Shown here: positions 12,344 through 24,013 of the stretch, piece after piece
Layout: each line of letters begins with the position of its first letter
How positions within the stretch are numbered: position 1 is the first letter of the stretch
Assembly: GCF_949987515.2 (NCBI RefSeq)
Contig: NC_082699.1
Span: 77,069,281 to 77,133,280 of the forward strand
Direction of reading: 5' to 3'
Length of the DNA: 64,000 nt
Source of the DNA: Delphinus delphis
Lineage: Eukaryota; Chordata; Mammalia; Artiodactyla; Delphinidae
Made by a program: the position numbers and the translations under genes
The notes under the pieces: model-generated
Seen by the model: only the letters and a program-made list of their open reading frames with translations
What the model was told of the DNA's origin: nothing
Database searches by the model: none

Positions 12344-12345
<2 letters not shown>

Positions 12346-12852
12346 CTATGAATTCAGAGTGAATTCACTATGGATTCTTACCCATCTTTCACAGACCTAC
12401 AACTTCGGTGTTCAACAAGACCTGGCTGCATGAATTACTGAAAACTGCCTTTGGTAACCTGAGTGATGCGATGAGAATGAGGGGCCAGCTTTGTTCTGTG
12501 GGGCCCCAGGGGGTAGGACAGAGGGACTAAAGTCACGCGGAGCCCTCTGTACCCGTGTGACAGCCCACCCCTCCCACTGACCGTGAGGAAAAGTCTGGAC
12601 CCGCACAAAGGCAGCCCCCTGAGCTCTCTGGGAGGAGAGCACAGCGGGAGGTGGGACGGGAGTAACTCAGACTAGGCTCCCAACCCCCGCCCCGCGGGCT
12701 GGGCCTCCACATCCCGTCTCACTTCTCCATGGAGTGGCCTGGGGCGCCCCCAGTAGACAGCAGCAGGCAGCAGCCCCAGTGGATGCAACTCGGATAGAAA
12801 CACCATCTTTCTGGCCAGGAAAGCCAGGAAAGGGGGTCCCTGGAGGTGGCAG

Positions 12853-12855
<3 letters not shown>

Positions 12856-12900
<45 letters not shown>
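12856..12900 (+). repeat. (TG)n microsatellite
   Basis: An uninterrupted run of about 22 TG units, opposite in strand sense to the CA tract about 510 bases earlier. Confidence 0.97.
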
Positions 12901-12903
<3 letters not shown>

Positions 12904-13859
12904 CTCAGGGCACGGGCCCCAAGAACAGACCTGGAATTTGACCCTCCGCACCCGCACGCCGGCCTCAGATTCCGTTCGCCCCTGAGCTGTGGGCGCACAG
13001 GACAGGCACCAGCTCGCAGGGCTGCCTGGCTGGGACCCCAAGCAGACACAGGCACCTCAGCCTGACCCCGAGCGGCCCAGGGCGCCGCCGCTGGCCTCTC
13101 TCCTCAACCCCACATCCAGTGAGGTCACGTCGGGAGCTGGACTCTGGCCGCAGGGGAAGTATCTGCACCGCAGAATTTGGCAAACGCTACAATCTAGGGT
13201 GAGCTGTTAACAACCTAGCAGGTCACGCTGGACAGACCCAAACCAGTGAAGCAGAGGCTTGGGGAACTGAGCTGAAGGAAGAGAGATCTCGACTTCCAGC
13301 CCAGGAAGGCGAGGCAGGGTTTACGACTGGAACCTCACTGGACAGGCTGCCTGCCAAAACAAAACCGTCAGTGCTCTCCAGAGGCTCAAAAAATAACCCT
13401 CAGAGTCTACGAGAAATATGCTCGCAGTGTCCAAGAGCAAGGTAAAATGCCTGCCATGCAAGAAACAGGGAGTGCGACCAGTCCTCAGGAACCAGCGATG
13501 CCAAGCCCACGACACTCCACACGCCAGAGCCACCCGCCCACAAGCCGACGGGCTTAAAACCTAGAGTCACCGGAACACAGCACGACACCTGAGACACGAG
13601 CGGAGCTAAGGGGCCTTAAATAACTCCACGACACAGCCAGTCTCAAACCCGGTGCTGGTCTCACATTTGAGGGAAAAGACAAACAATCAAAACCTGCTCG
13701 GCCCCTCCACACCTCGGGCAGCCACTGGACCTCGCTCTGCTTTCCTCCTCCTAAAGCCTCAGCCCGCCTGCTTCTCTTTCCAGATTTGCAGGTTTCTGCG
13801 GCCCTGCATAATTCCGCTGATCTTCTCAAACCGTGCTTCTGCACGTGGTCTGCAGCTTC

Positions 13860-14470
13860 GGGAACACAAAGCCACGGCCTGACACGCGGGGAGCAGGAGG
13901 CGGGGGTCGGAGGTGCCCCTTCCTGTAACCGCGGCCCCAGCAAGGCTGCGGGGGTCAGCAGAGGGGGTTTAAGAGCACGCCGAGCCACGCAGGGGGCTCC
14001 AGGACCCTCTCGCCGCCTTTCCAGCCTCATTTCCAGCCTAGCGCTCTCTGCTTCACCCACTCCAACCTCCTCGAGGGTCCAAACCACAGCACACTCACTT
14101 GTAAAATGGGGTAATAACGGCCTCCTCACGGGGGAGGGTTTCCCCAGCCCTGGGAGCAGAACTCGACTCCGACGGCCACGGAGGTAAACGATGCCGTGAG
14201 CGGTCCCCTGTGTCTCTACACCTCTCCAGTGCGCACAGGTGACGTGAACAAACACTTAGCATGGTGGGTGGCACGTAACAGGTGCTGGACAAGCACAACT
14301 TCACTTCCCTTATATTCTAGGATCACCTGGACGTCACAGACGTGGTAGGGGAAGGGACGGTACTCACGGAGGGCGGGCCCCACAGAGCCTGCTGCCCTAA
14401 CACGCGTTCGCCCTCCGCTCCGACTCCTGGGATGGGCCAGGCATGAGGGGCGGGGGCAGGAGCCGCAGCC
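13860..14470. promoter_or_regulatory. Second CpG-enriched patch
   Basis: 13861-13980 has 9 CpG in 120 bases (for example cacgcggggag, accgcggcc). Enrichment continues to about 14470 with a MIR inside. The function is unknown. Confidence 0.25.
14085..14310 (+). mobile_element. MIR-like SINE, decayed
   Basis: cacttgtaaaatggggtaat and aacggcctcctcacgggg match the MIR core. acaaacacttagcatggtgg and acgtaacaggtgctgg resemble its 3' end. Confidence 0.5.
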
Positions 14471-14698
14471 CACCTGGAGCTGACATCACCAGGAGCAGGA
14501 CGGAGCTCAGGTGAGTAGTGGCGAGAACAGCTAAGAGCTCCCCCAAAGCTCTCTCCGGCAACCGCAGCTACGGCGGGCCGGGTGGATGCGGGCTGGAATC
14601 AGACTGGGAAGCAGGCAGCTAATGACCAGGTCGAAGCTTTGGAAAGAGCTCCTGCTTTGCCTTCAAGCAGCACACACAGTGCAGGGCTTTAAGGGAGC

Positions 14699-14818
14699 AC
14701 TAGAGCTATTTACACCCTCCTTTCTCCAGCCAAGACATTAAAAGGACAAAAAGGTAAGACTAGAGCTATTCATACCCTCCTTTCTCCAGCCAAGACATTA
14801 AAAGGACAAAAAGGTAAC
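14699..14818 (+). repeat. 60-bp tandem duplication (two units)
   Basis: Units 14699-14758 and 14759-14818 (actagagctatt ... aaaaaggtaa) differ at two bases near unit position 13-15 and at the last few bases. Near identity points to a recent duplication. The unit has no repeat-family similarity that I recognise. Confidence 0.95.
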
Positions 14819-15349
14819 AGTGACAAGATTCACATTCAAAGACAATTTCAACTCTTCTAGACCCGTCAAATTCAGTAAGAGGCATTTCCACCTTTGGCCC
14901 CATGGAGGAGGGAACTTAGATTTCGTTTTCAGTCAGCCATGGTGAGTGGCGGCCCCTGAGAGACCCCGACATCCCTGGGAGAGGCTCAGAGAGGAAGCAG
15001 GAGCGAAGGAGGCCACACAGGGTTACGCTGAGATGAAACCACTGTGGAGACAGCAGCAGTGCTCACCGGACGGCAGGCACATGCCCCCCTTGCAAGATGC
15101 AGAGACTGAGGCGCGGGCAGGATAAAGCCCTGCTGGAATCAGCCCTGGGGCGCCGAGCCTGCTCCCTCCACGGCTCCGCTGTCCTGCACAGGAAGCAAGC
15201 CCGAGGCCCCAACCCTCACCGTCCCACCTCCCGGGCCGCGCCAGCGGGGTGAGGGCAAGAGTTGGAAGCCCACGTCTACAACTACAAGCATGAGACGACT
15301 GGAAGCCACCTCGACCTCGTGGGCTCAGCCTTCTGACCTGACCGTGAGG
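14819..15349. other. Intron with no gene seen
   Basis: Possible reversed MIR core near 15095 (tgcagagactgaggcgcggg). Otherwise unclassified. Confidence 0.45.
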
Positions 15350-15550
15350 GTTTCGGTCACAGGCTAACTGCCACGTGCCGGACGCCGGCTGCACTAGGTC
15401 AGCTTTGCCCCCAAACCTCACAGCCCCGGGCAGCCACGCCCCCCACTCCACAGAGGACGACGCCGAGGACCTCGGGGGTTACCGGCAGGGCAAACGCACA
15501 CAACGGCAGTTTCCAAACACGAGGCTTCACGAGTGGAGCCACGTGTGGCT
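15350..15550 (-). mobile_element. MIR-like SINE (reverse), decayed
   Basis: actgccacgtgccggacgcc, ccccactccacagaggacga and aggcttcacgagtggagcca follow the reversed MIR order. Confidence 0.42.
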
Positions 15551-15999
15551 TGAACCCCAGGAAGAAGGATGGACGCTCCTCTGCGGGTCTGGCTCGCCCC
15601 TCGAACACACAGCTGCCCCCAGAACCCCGTCTTCAGCATGTGGAATTTTACATCTGAAAGGGGACAAGCACATCCCTCTCTCTGCACAGATTAAATGAAC
15701 CCAAGCCCCAGCTTCCACAAGGCTGCACACAGCCCCAGGCCTGAGCCCTGGGCCCCGGGGTCCGGGTGGTGCCCTCGCCCCGAGTCTGCTCGTCTGGATG
15801 GGGCTGTGGGCTCAGCACAGGCCGCCAACGCAAGGAGCTCAGATCGCTATCGCTAATCTACCCTCCGTGGTAAGACTGAGGCTCTGACCATCCTGTCTCA
15901 TCACAGAGTTGCTAAGGATCACACGTCCCAAGAAGCAGAGGAGGAAGGGAAACATGAAGGCAACGATGAGAACCGAAACCTGCTTCACCCGGAAAATAT

Positions 16000-16180
16000 G
16001 ATTGCGATTTATCGCTCCACAGCAGATGACGACGGCCCGTCAGAGAAACTCTGCTGAAAATAAAGAAAAAAATCACCCGGACTTGTTTTGCCACATATCC
16101 AAATTAGAAAATGCTGCTCTCCGGATGGTTTATGCTTCCATTTTTTCCTTTCTTCACAGAGAATTTGTCAAGCGTTACAG
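16000..16180. other. Non-repeat block, possible conserved non-coding element
   Basis: gaaaaaaatcacccggactt, gttttgccacatatccaaat and tagaaaatgctgctctccgg: balanced composition in a G+C-rich region, no repeat match. Confidence 0.28.
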
Positions 16181-16729
16181 GAGCACCTAAGAGCAGCGAT
16201 GTGATTCAAAATGAAAGAAAAGGCTGAAGAAGGTTGGATGCACAGCTTGAGTCTGGGGCAACCCCGGAGTCAGTGGCCTGGAGCTCAGAAGCACTGCCTG
16301 GACATGCAAGAGGCACGGGAGCCAGATGCGCAGCTCCAAGGGCGGCGGCCCCGGGCCTTCGTAGGGGGCCTTGCACAGCACCAGGCCTGGCTACTGGCCC
16401 CGTGCACGGTGACACATCCATGCTGGGCCAGGGGCTTCGAGGACCACGGTGTGGCCGGCCAGTCCTCTTTCCCAGACACGAGCACAGGTGAGGCTGGGCG
16501 CTCTGATTCCTGCAGTGGGAAAGGCGTGGGAGGCAGTATCCCCGAGCCTCGGCCGATCTCCCCTCCACGTGTGATGTGAGCACATGGCAAGCCTGACTCT
16601 GATTCGGTGATGTTTCGGGGTAGTTTGTTACCACAGCACAATCCCGTGAACGCTGCCCAGCCCTTCTCCCCGGAACGCCTGTGCACTCTGCCACAGCAGA
16701 CGAACGCTGAGCTTCAGGGTGCGGTGCAA

Positions 16730-16905
16730 AGGCCACCACTCCTGGAAAGCTTTCCTGATTCCCCAGCCAGGAGCCATCTTTCTCCTCTCAAGACCCCCAG
16801 CCCCTCGTCTGTCCCCCTGTGAACTTTATCACTTTTTTCCCCTGCATTACGGTTCTCATGACCCAGGTTTCCTTCTCCCGCTGTAGGAGAATTTCCCTGA
16901 GGACA
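16730..16905 (+). mobile_element. Probable L2 fragment
   Basis: aagctttcctgattccccag, cagcccctcgtctgtccccc and gaactttatcacttttttcc resemble a sense L2 3' segment. Confidence 0.5.
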
Positions 16906-18910
16906 TGCCCCAGCTAAGACTGCTCTGACTCTCACATCTTCTGTCTGAAACAGGGACTCCACAACCATCACCGCAGACACTCACAGCACGCTGCTGGCTT
17001 GTCAAGACGCTCAGGTCCCGCACATGTAAGACTCAGGAATCCCCAGACGCTGCCCTGCTGAGACTGGACCCGGCAGAGGCCAGGAGAGCCACAGGCTAAC
17101 ACACCACCTGGCACCTGGCACCGGGCCTCGCCAGTCCTGCTAGAGGAAGATTCAGAGACATGCAATCCAAAGCGCTTCCTAGGTCACTGTTGAGGATGCA
17201 GTATATTTACTCATTGGTAAAATGTATCCTAAGGTCCAGCCCTGTAAACAGCACTGGACCACACAGCAGAGACACGAAGACAGATGAAACGCAGCCACAC
17301 CCGCAGGAGCGAATGGTTAGTGGGGAGACAGACAGGTACTTGCAGACGCGCGACAGATGTGCTAACAGAGCTGAGCGCCAGACCCCAGCTCCCAGAGGTG
17401 GAGGGGAGCCCCCTGGCCGGCAGGAAGAGCAGGGCACCCCCAGGACGAGCTCGGGGAGGCGAGCCTGTGGCACCCACAGGACTCACGGCACTTCGGCAAG
17501 TGACAGTGTGAGTGCAGAGCGGCAGGGGCCCGCTCGGGCGGGAAGGTGGGAGAGGCTCAGATGACACCATGCTGTGTGCCCAGCAGGGAGCTGCTTTAAT
17601 ACACTGGGCATATGGGTATTGTGAGACCATGAAAACGTGTGCTCCTGAAGGGTAACAAAACAAGCCCTTGTGATGCTGTGGCGGAAGGGGAGGCTACAAG
17701 AGAGCGGCCACAACACAGTCCTGGTTTTGTGTCAGTAAACTAGACACAACCATCACTGTGGACGAGGATGCGGGTGGTGAGGGTGTCATCTCTGGGAGGC
17801 GGGATGAGTGCAATTTAAAAATCATCTTCTTGAGACTTTTCTAAAATGAACATGTGTTCGTTTTGTAGGGAGTAAGGGTAAGGGATGCTATCTCAAAGAG
17901 CAAAAGAAAACCCTGTTCCCGGGAAGCTGGACGGCAGGGTGAGAGCAGCAGCGGGTGGGATGACAGCAGAGGGGACGAGCCCCCGAGCGTGGTGACGGGG
18001 TGACGGCGACGGTGCAGGCCGGGGGCTTGCATGAGGGCCACGGTCGAAGCAAACAGGACCCCTGTGTGCAAACGAGCGGGGACAAGCATCGTCCACGTGG
18101 GAAACTGCACACGGTCGGGTTGGGAGAGGAGAAAAAGGAGGCAATGCTGGGACAGATCCGGGCAGACGGGAAGGGCTGTGGACGGAAACACTCGGAAGGC
18201 AGAGTGTGAGGTGGAAACGTTAACATAAATGTCACATTTTATTCCCACTGCCGCTACACTTTCTAAGTGACCACGGCGTGGGGCGATGGAGCCTCTGACC
18301 ACAGGGGACAGAGCCAGCGCTGCAGTCAGCACTGCGGCCCGGCATCTGACTCAGTGCCCGTGCGGATCAGAAAGAAGACAAGGCGAAGATACGTTCGGAA
18401 GATGCGTGAAGAAAGGTAGGCTTCCTGGGCCTTTGTGCATCTTTGGGGATTTGAAAACAGAAATCAACCTTGCGGAAGATCGATTCAGCCAGAAATATCT
18501 TTCAGCAGTCGGGCTGCAGGTTGAAAATGCCACAGCCATTTAAAAAACGAAAAGGAGAAAGTCCTCCACAATGTGGAATTGGCAATTAGGGCAACAAAGG
18601 AATTTCTGAACGAAAACAATAAAGCAGGAGCCCTTCCCCCACCTCACGCGCCTTCAAGTCTTTCTCTGGGGAGCTGAGCAAAGCTGCCCCCCAAGCCTCG
18701 ATCCAGTGGTCCCTCCACGGAAATCCTAGGAGAACGCCAAAGAGGGGCTGGTCATTTGAAACAGTCTGTTTTTATGGGAGAGCTCTTAAATATGCAACCC
18801 CTTGAGACATGTAGTGTTGTCCCGCCTTACTTCTTGGAGGCCAAAGGAGAAATACTACAGTTGAGTGAGGGATCCTGTCTCCCAGACCTCCCTCCCTCCC
18901 CCCACAGCCT
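16906..18910. other. Intron with no gene seen
   Basis: No exon, tRNA or clear repeat. 18400-18600 is a balanced, non-repetitive stretch open in two phases (18286-18543 plus, 18351-18539 minus) with no recognised homology. Confidence 0.45.
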
Positions 18911-19390
18911 CTTTTTTCTTTTTAATTTTTTTTTTTTTTTTTTTTTTTGCGGTGCGCGGGCCTCTCAGTGTTGTGGCCTCTCCCGTTGCGGAGCACAGGC
19001 TCCGGACGCGCAGGCTCAGCGGCCATGGCTCACGGGCCCAGCCGCTCTGCGGCATGGGGGATCTTCCCGGACCGGGGCACAAACCCGTGTCCCCTGCATC
19101 GTCAGGCGGACCCCCAACCACTGTGCCACCAGGGAAGCCCCTTTTCTTTTTAATTTTATTGAAGTGTAGTTGATTTACAGTGTTGTGTTAATGTCTGCTG
19201 TACAGCAAAGTGACTCAGTTATACACGTATATGTATTCTTTCTTTATATTCTTTTCCACGATGGTTTATCATAGGATACTGACTACAGCTCCCTGTGCCC
19301 CACCCACAGTAGGACACTGTTGTCCATCCTACAGATAACAGTTTGCGTCTGCTCACCCCAAACTCCCCACCCCTTGGCAACTTCCAGCCT
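18911..19390 (-). mobile_element. Old L1 3' end (reverse), interrupted by the CHR SINE
   Basis: Plus-strand text after the SINE (ttaattttattgaagtgtag, cagcaaagtgactcagttat, ttatcataggatactgacta) matches the common cetartiodactyl L1 3' UTR read in reverse. It starts at the T-rich end and fades near 19390 (caaactccccaccccttggc). It is 5'-truncated and has diverged. Confidence 0.8.
18930..19141 (-). mobile_element. CHR SINE, short form, inserted in an L1 poly-A
   Basis: Reverse-strand copy: a T run (the A-tail), then gcggtgcgcgggcctctcag through to ccaccagggaagcccc. The 16-bp direct repeat ttttctttttaatttt occurs at 18914-18929 and 19142-19157. The target was the A-rich 3' end of an older L1, so this insertion is younger than that L1. 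Confidence 0.93.
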
Positions 19391-21859
19391 CTAGGTACAG
19401 GTAAGGAGCATCCCCCATCCTCTGGGCCCTGGAACAAGAGAGGCCAATCAAACATGGTCTCTATGCTCAAAGGACTGGGGAGAGAGACGGAGGGACAGGC
19501 GGGCAGTTGACGACACCACACTGTGGAGGCGACGAGTCCTGGGAGCCGGAGAATGAGCAAAGCCCAGCTGAAGGCCTGGAAGAGGTCACGCCTGGGCTGG
19601 GCACCGCGGATGGACAGCACACACTGCTGAGTGAGTGCAGCCCAGGGGGAAGTGGGGAGGGATGTGCCAGGACAGCCAGGGGGCCAGGCGGGGGCGGCCA
19701 CAGGAGAGGGGGCCGAACAGGAGGCCAGATGGGGCTGCCAGGAAGTGTGTGCCAGCCAGGACCCCCACCCAGCTTCCCAGGCCCCTTCCTAGGGTGGGTC
19801 TGCCTTGCCCACCCCCGGAGGCTTCTCCTCAGGCTCGGGGTCTGCAGGGGTAGGGAGGACAGAGGCCCACTAACTCGGGCTGGTGTGGGAGCCCCCAGCC
19901 GTCTGTCCCATGTCACCCCAACCTTACGGGGCCACTGTCCCCACAGTGGCCCCTAGCGGGCCAGTGCTCACACACTCTGATTCCAGACCAGTCTGATCAC
20001 ATCTAGTAACTGTTCAATCAGCATTGCCAACATATTTTCAAGTCCTAAATCCTGGAACTGGAAAGAAACCTCTAAGTTCAGTGCGGCAACGACGATGCCC
20101 CAGGGCCCAGGAGGCAGGGTCACAGCAAGGGGCGGACTGAGGGTGGTGACCCCCTCCCCTGCGAGGAGCTGGCAGGAAACTCGTCACAGGAGCGGGGCAG
20201 CGGCCGACAGGTGGCCTTCAAGACGTGGCTCCCGCCGTGCTGCCTGATCTCCCGACTTGTCAGGAGAGTCAGAAACTAGACCGAATCTAAAATGTCCATA
20301 TTTTTTAAACGGTGGCTCGGGATTTTTTAACACGAGGCAGGCCAAATGGATCTGTGAGCTGGACTGGGCCTGCTGGTCCCCACCTCGGACTCTGACGGGG
20401 TGCTTGGTGGGCAGGTGACCCCCTTTGAGGACCCACCGCAGGCTCCACCAAAGCACGGGGAGCCCGGTTACTGACCGGAGGTCTGTCATTTCTGAACAGC
20501 TCTGTCAGTCGTGTTTTTCTTAATGCGTCTCCTCTGCCACCTCTCTGGGCAGAGAGACGGGGAAGAAACCAAAGCTAAAGTTTAACTGGGGAGCTGCCTG
20601 CCATTTTCTACTCCAGCCAATATTATCACCTTCATCACCTTCATTTTACATTCCATACTGTGAAAATCTCATAGCGCCAGATGGAAGGACAGGAAACACT
20701 GTAATGAAATGGGGGGAAAAATAAAAAAATTAAAACGTGAATGAATCCGACGATGCAGAAGGAGAGCCCAGACTCAGAGGAACTGCGGGCCCGCGTTCCG
20801 ACGAGCTAAGGGGGCTGTGGTCTGCCCTGCTGCGTCAGGGCGCATGGCTGGAGGAGACGCAGTGGGACCACACTCCATCCAGGCCTCCACACCCAGGGCA
20901 GGAGAGGCAGCTCCGCTGTCACCCAAGGAGCCAGGACCACACCAGCCCAGGGGCGTGGCGAGCACCTCGACAAGGCCCCCTCCCCTCCTCAGCCTCACAG
21001 CTCTAGAGAGCCTCTTGCCTCTAGGCTGCGGGGTGCTCAGAGGCACTTGCTCCGTGCTACGTCCACGGAGGCTGAGTCCCAGCTGAGCAGCCAAAGGAAC
21101 CACGGAGGGGCCAAGGCCGTGGCTGCCCCCAAGCACCCGCAAAAGGCAAGTGTGCAGGCAGGGTGTTCACGGCAGCAAGTGAAGGGGCCCTGGGGTGGCA
21201 CTTCCCAGCCCTGTCCTCACCAAGAGATGACAGAGGTGGCACTCACATCACTGGTTGTCTGGCAGGCCCAGCCTACTTGGCAGGGGAGCAGCGAAAGGGA
21301 ACATCTGTCTGGGCCTCAGCCCCGGAGGGCACTGCAACAGGTTGCGGAGGCCAGCACAGTGCCTGGGGGCAGCGGGGGGTGCTATCAGTTTGTCCCCAGG
21401 GGGTGGAAAGGGGCATCCCCCGTGTCCCTCAGCCCCGCTCAGGGGGCTGCCAGCTGAGACAGGACATGCATCGGGGTCCCAGGGAGAGAGACCCTGTGTC
21501 TCTGGCAGAGTGAAGATGGAGGCGTCAGAGCAGGGGTAGATCATCAGGCTGGTGGTCCCTAATGTGACCAACTGTGACCACTTCCGTGAATGTCACAGGG
21601 CAGACTGGCCGAGCGGAAGGCAGATGGTGGCAGAACGCGGCTCTGCAGCACCAGGCCGGACTGTGCCCACCCGGGCTCAGGGCGTGGGCGTCTCTGGCCC
21701 ACCTGGGCTCAGGGCGTGGGTCTGCCAGACGCTTAGCAAACCTCTTCCCAAAGCAAAGCGGAGAAAATGCCAGAGCAGACCTGAAGGCGCATTTCCTTGG
21801 CTTCAAGGAAGCAATCTGAAGACCTGCGTGCAGGAAGCACAGGGGCAGGTGGGAGGCAC
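19391..21859. other. G+C-rich intron with no gene seen
   Basis: Overlapping chance frames. A short imperfect repeat (gggctcagggcgtggg twice) is at 21669-21720. 20480-20760 is A+T-richer. Confidence 0.45.
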
Positions 21860-21990
21860 CAAGAGCAGGGGCTTCAGAAGCAGACACACCCGGGTTTGAG
21901 CCCAACTCCCCACCACGGCACTTAAACACTGTGCCTCGGGTTCCTCGTCTGTTATTAATTAAAGACCAGCCTCCCTGATGTGTAAACAGT
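21860..21990 (+). mobile_element. MIR SINE 5' half
   Basis: gagcaggggcttcagaagca, cccgggtttgagcccaactc and tgtgcctcgggttcctcgtc match the MIR. Confidence 0.55.
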
Positions 21991-23263
21991 AAAGAGGGCT
22001 GAGGACACTGCGTGGTGGCAACAGTACTGGTCACCCCTCCCCCAGTCCTTAGAGGGTGGTCCTATCTGTTCACCCAACTCTGGGGCTTCCCCCATTATGC
22101 CATCCTATCTTCCTGGGGTCAATTAAGGGATGAACAAACAATAGTTACCATTTATTGACTGCTTAGAAAGTGACCAAAAAGGACCCTATTTGGATCACTG
22201 TATTTGGGTAACTAATTGTTCATTGGAAAACACGAAATTTTAAAGAACAGAAAAGTTCCAGCATGTCTCAGTAAGCCCCAACTGCTCCTATAGATAACAA
22301 CTATAAATTCCGGACAAAATATTTTTAAAGACAACAATCTGAAACCACTGGAAGGTGAAGGAAAACAGGCAAACACTGAGAAGAACAGCCACCTGGAAGA
22401 AGGAAAAAACATGGATGTTACCCTTTCTTTATGGCTTTTGGCCTGAGGATGAGCTCAGGTCAGCACCACATAGAAGCTAAAGCTCTGGGAGAGAACCTAC
22501 ATCTTTCTTGGCCAACGAATCCGAAGACAGAGTACAGGGAAACCACAGCAACTGGAAAGTGAAGCAGGGGATGCAGGAAAGGACAAAGCCAAAGAGTAGG
22601 AGCCCAGAATGTTGTGCATGGACTCTGCCCAAATCTTTGGCTGACTCCTGAAACAGATGTGCATGGAGCAGACTCAAGGCAGTCCAGCCAGCTATAAAAG
22701 AAAATGCTAAGATTTGAGATGACCAGAAGATGGAGTTTTCAATTTGAGGCCAACAAAGATAAACACTTGCTATAAAATAAAAACAAGAGATTCTCTTCAG
22801 AGACTAGAACAGAATCCAGAGACTCCAAAACATAACATTACAATGTCCAGAATACAATCTAAAATTAGTTGGCTTTTGATGAACCAAAAAGTGTGACACA
22901 TTCTCAAGAGAAAACACAATCAATAAACTGATATCCATCTTGAGATGCAAATATTGCAATCAACAGACAAGGATTTTTAAAAGTTTTAAAAATTATACTT
23001 GAGAATATTAAGGAAAATACCATAGCAATAAATGCACAGATAGGAAAACTCAGCAAAGAAATAAAAATTTCAAAAAAGAACCAAGTAGAAAAGCTGAAAC
23101 TGAAAAGTATCTTTAATAAAAAGAAGCAATCCAATCTTAAGAAGAAAAATAAAGAATGAAAAAAAAAAAGACTAGAGCTTCAGGGACCTTGAAACAGTAT
23201 CAAAAATTCTAACATACTTGTTCTTAGAGCCCCAAAGGGAGAAGAAAGAGAGAATAAGGTATA

Positions 23264-23388
23264 GGAGGGGGAGGGGGAGGGGGAAGGGAGGGGAGGGGGA
23301 GGGGAGGGGAGGGGGAGGGGAGGGGGAAGGGGAGGGGAGGGGGAGGGGAGGGGGAGGGGAGGGGAGGGGGAGGGGAGGGGGAGAGAAA
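23264..23388 (+). repeat. (GGGGAG)n / (GGGGA)n purine minisatellite inside the HAL1-like element
   Basis: About 125 bases of G4-5 runs separated by A or GA, with almost no pyrimidines. It replaces the naturally purine-rich part of the ORF1 homology (gccccaaagggagaagaaagagag lies just upstream), so it probably grew from that seed. Runs of four or five G at short spacing make the plus strand a strong G-quadruplex candidate. Confidence 0.95.
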
Positions 23389-23792
23389 TAATGATCAAAA
23401 AATTTCCTAATTTGGCAAAATACATAAATCTACAGATTCAAGAATCTCAGTGAAGCCCAAGCAGGACAAATGCAAAGAAACCCACATCTAAGCATGTCGT
23501 AACCAAACAGCTAAAGAGCAAGGATAAAGAGAATCTTAGAATCAGCCAGAGAAAAACAACACAAAAACATACAGAGAAACACCAATTTAAACCACTACTG
23601 GTTTCTCATCATAAATTATGGAAGCCAGAACACAGTGCTGAACAACACTTTTAAAGTACAGAAAGAAAAGAGCTGTCAGCCATAGTTCTATACCGAGTGA
23701 AAATATCCTTCAGGAATGAAACAAATAAAAACATTTTAGATGAAGGAAAACTAAGAAACTGTCACCTCTTCTGCAAGAAATGCTAAAGCAAG

Positions 23793-24013
23793 GGCTTCCC
23801 TGGTGGCGCAGTGGTTGAGAGTCCGCCTGCCAATGTAGGGAACTGGGTTCGTGCCCCGGTCCGGGAAGATGCCACATGCTGCGGAGCGGCTGGGCCCGTG
23901 AGCCATGGCCGCTGAGACTGCACGTCCGGAGCCTGTGCTCCGCAGCGGGAGAGGCCGCAACAGTGAGAGGCCCGGGTACCGCAAAAAAAAAAAAAAAAGA
24001 AAAAGAAAAAAGA
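23793..24013 (+). mobile_element. CHR SINE, short form, nested in the HAL1-like element
   Basis: Starts ggcttccctggtggcgcagtgg, body to gaggcccgggtaccgc, then an interrupted A-tail with two G substitutions. The exact direct repeat tgctaaagcaag occurs at 23781-23792 and 24014-24025. The interrupted ORF1 homology resumes after the tail. Confidence 0.95.

Noticed and set aside
12280..12900. CRISPR-like spaced repeats
   Set aside because: Only simple microsatellites and dispersed retroposons. There are no regularly spaced identical repeats, and the host is a mammal.
13554..14255. 233-codon open frame on the minus strand
   Set aside because: Lies in stop-poor G+C- and CpG-rich sequence, crosses a MIR-like repeat, shows no domain, signal peptide or codon pattern, and several phases are open together.
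18286..18543. Possible exon open on both strands
   Set aside because: No matching splice sites at sensible positions and no recognised protein similarity. Left as unclassified intron.
23180..23425. Pro/Ser/Leu-repeat minus frame
   Set aside because: It is the translated (GGGGAG)n minisatellite in a dead HAL1-like element.
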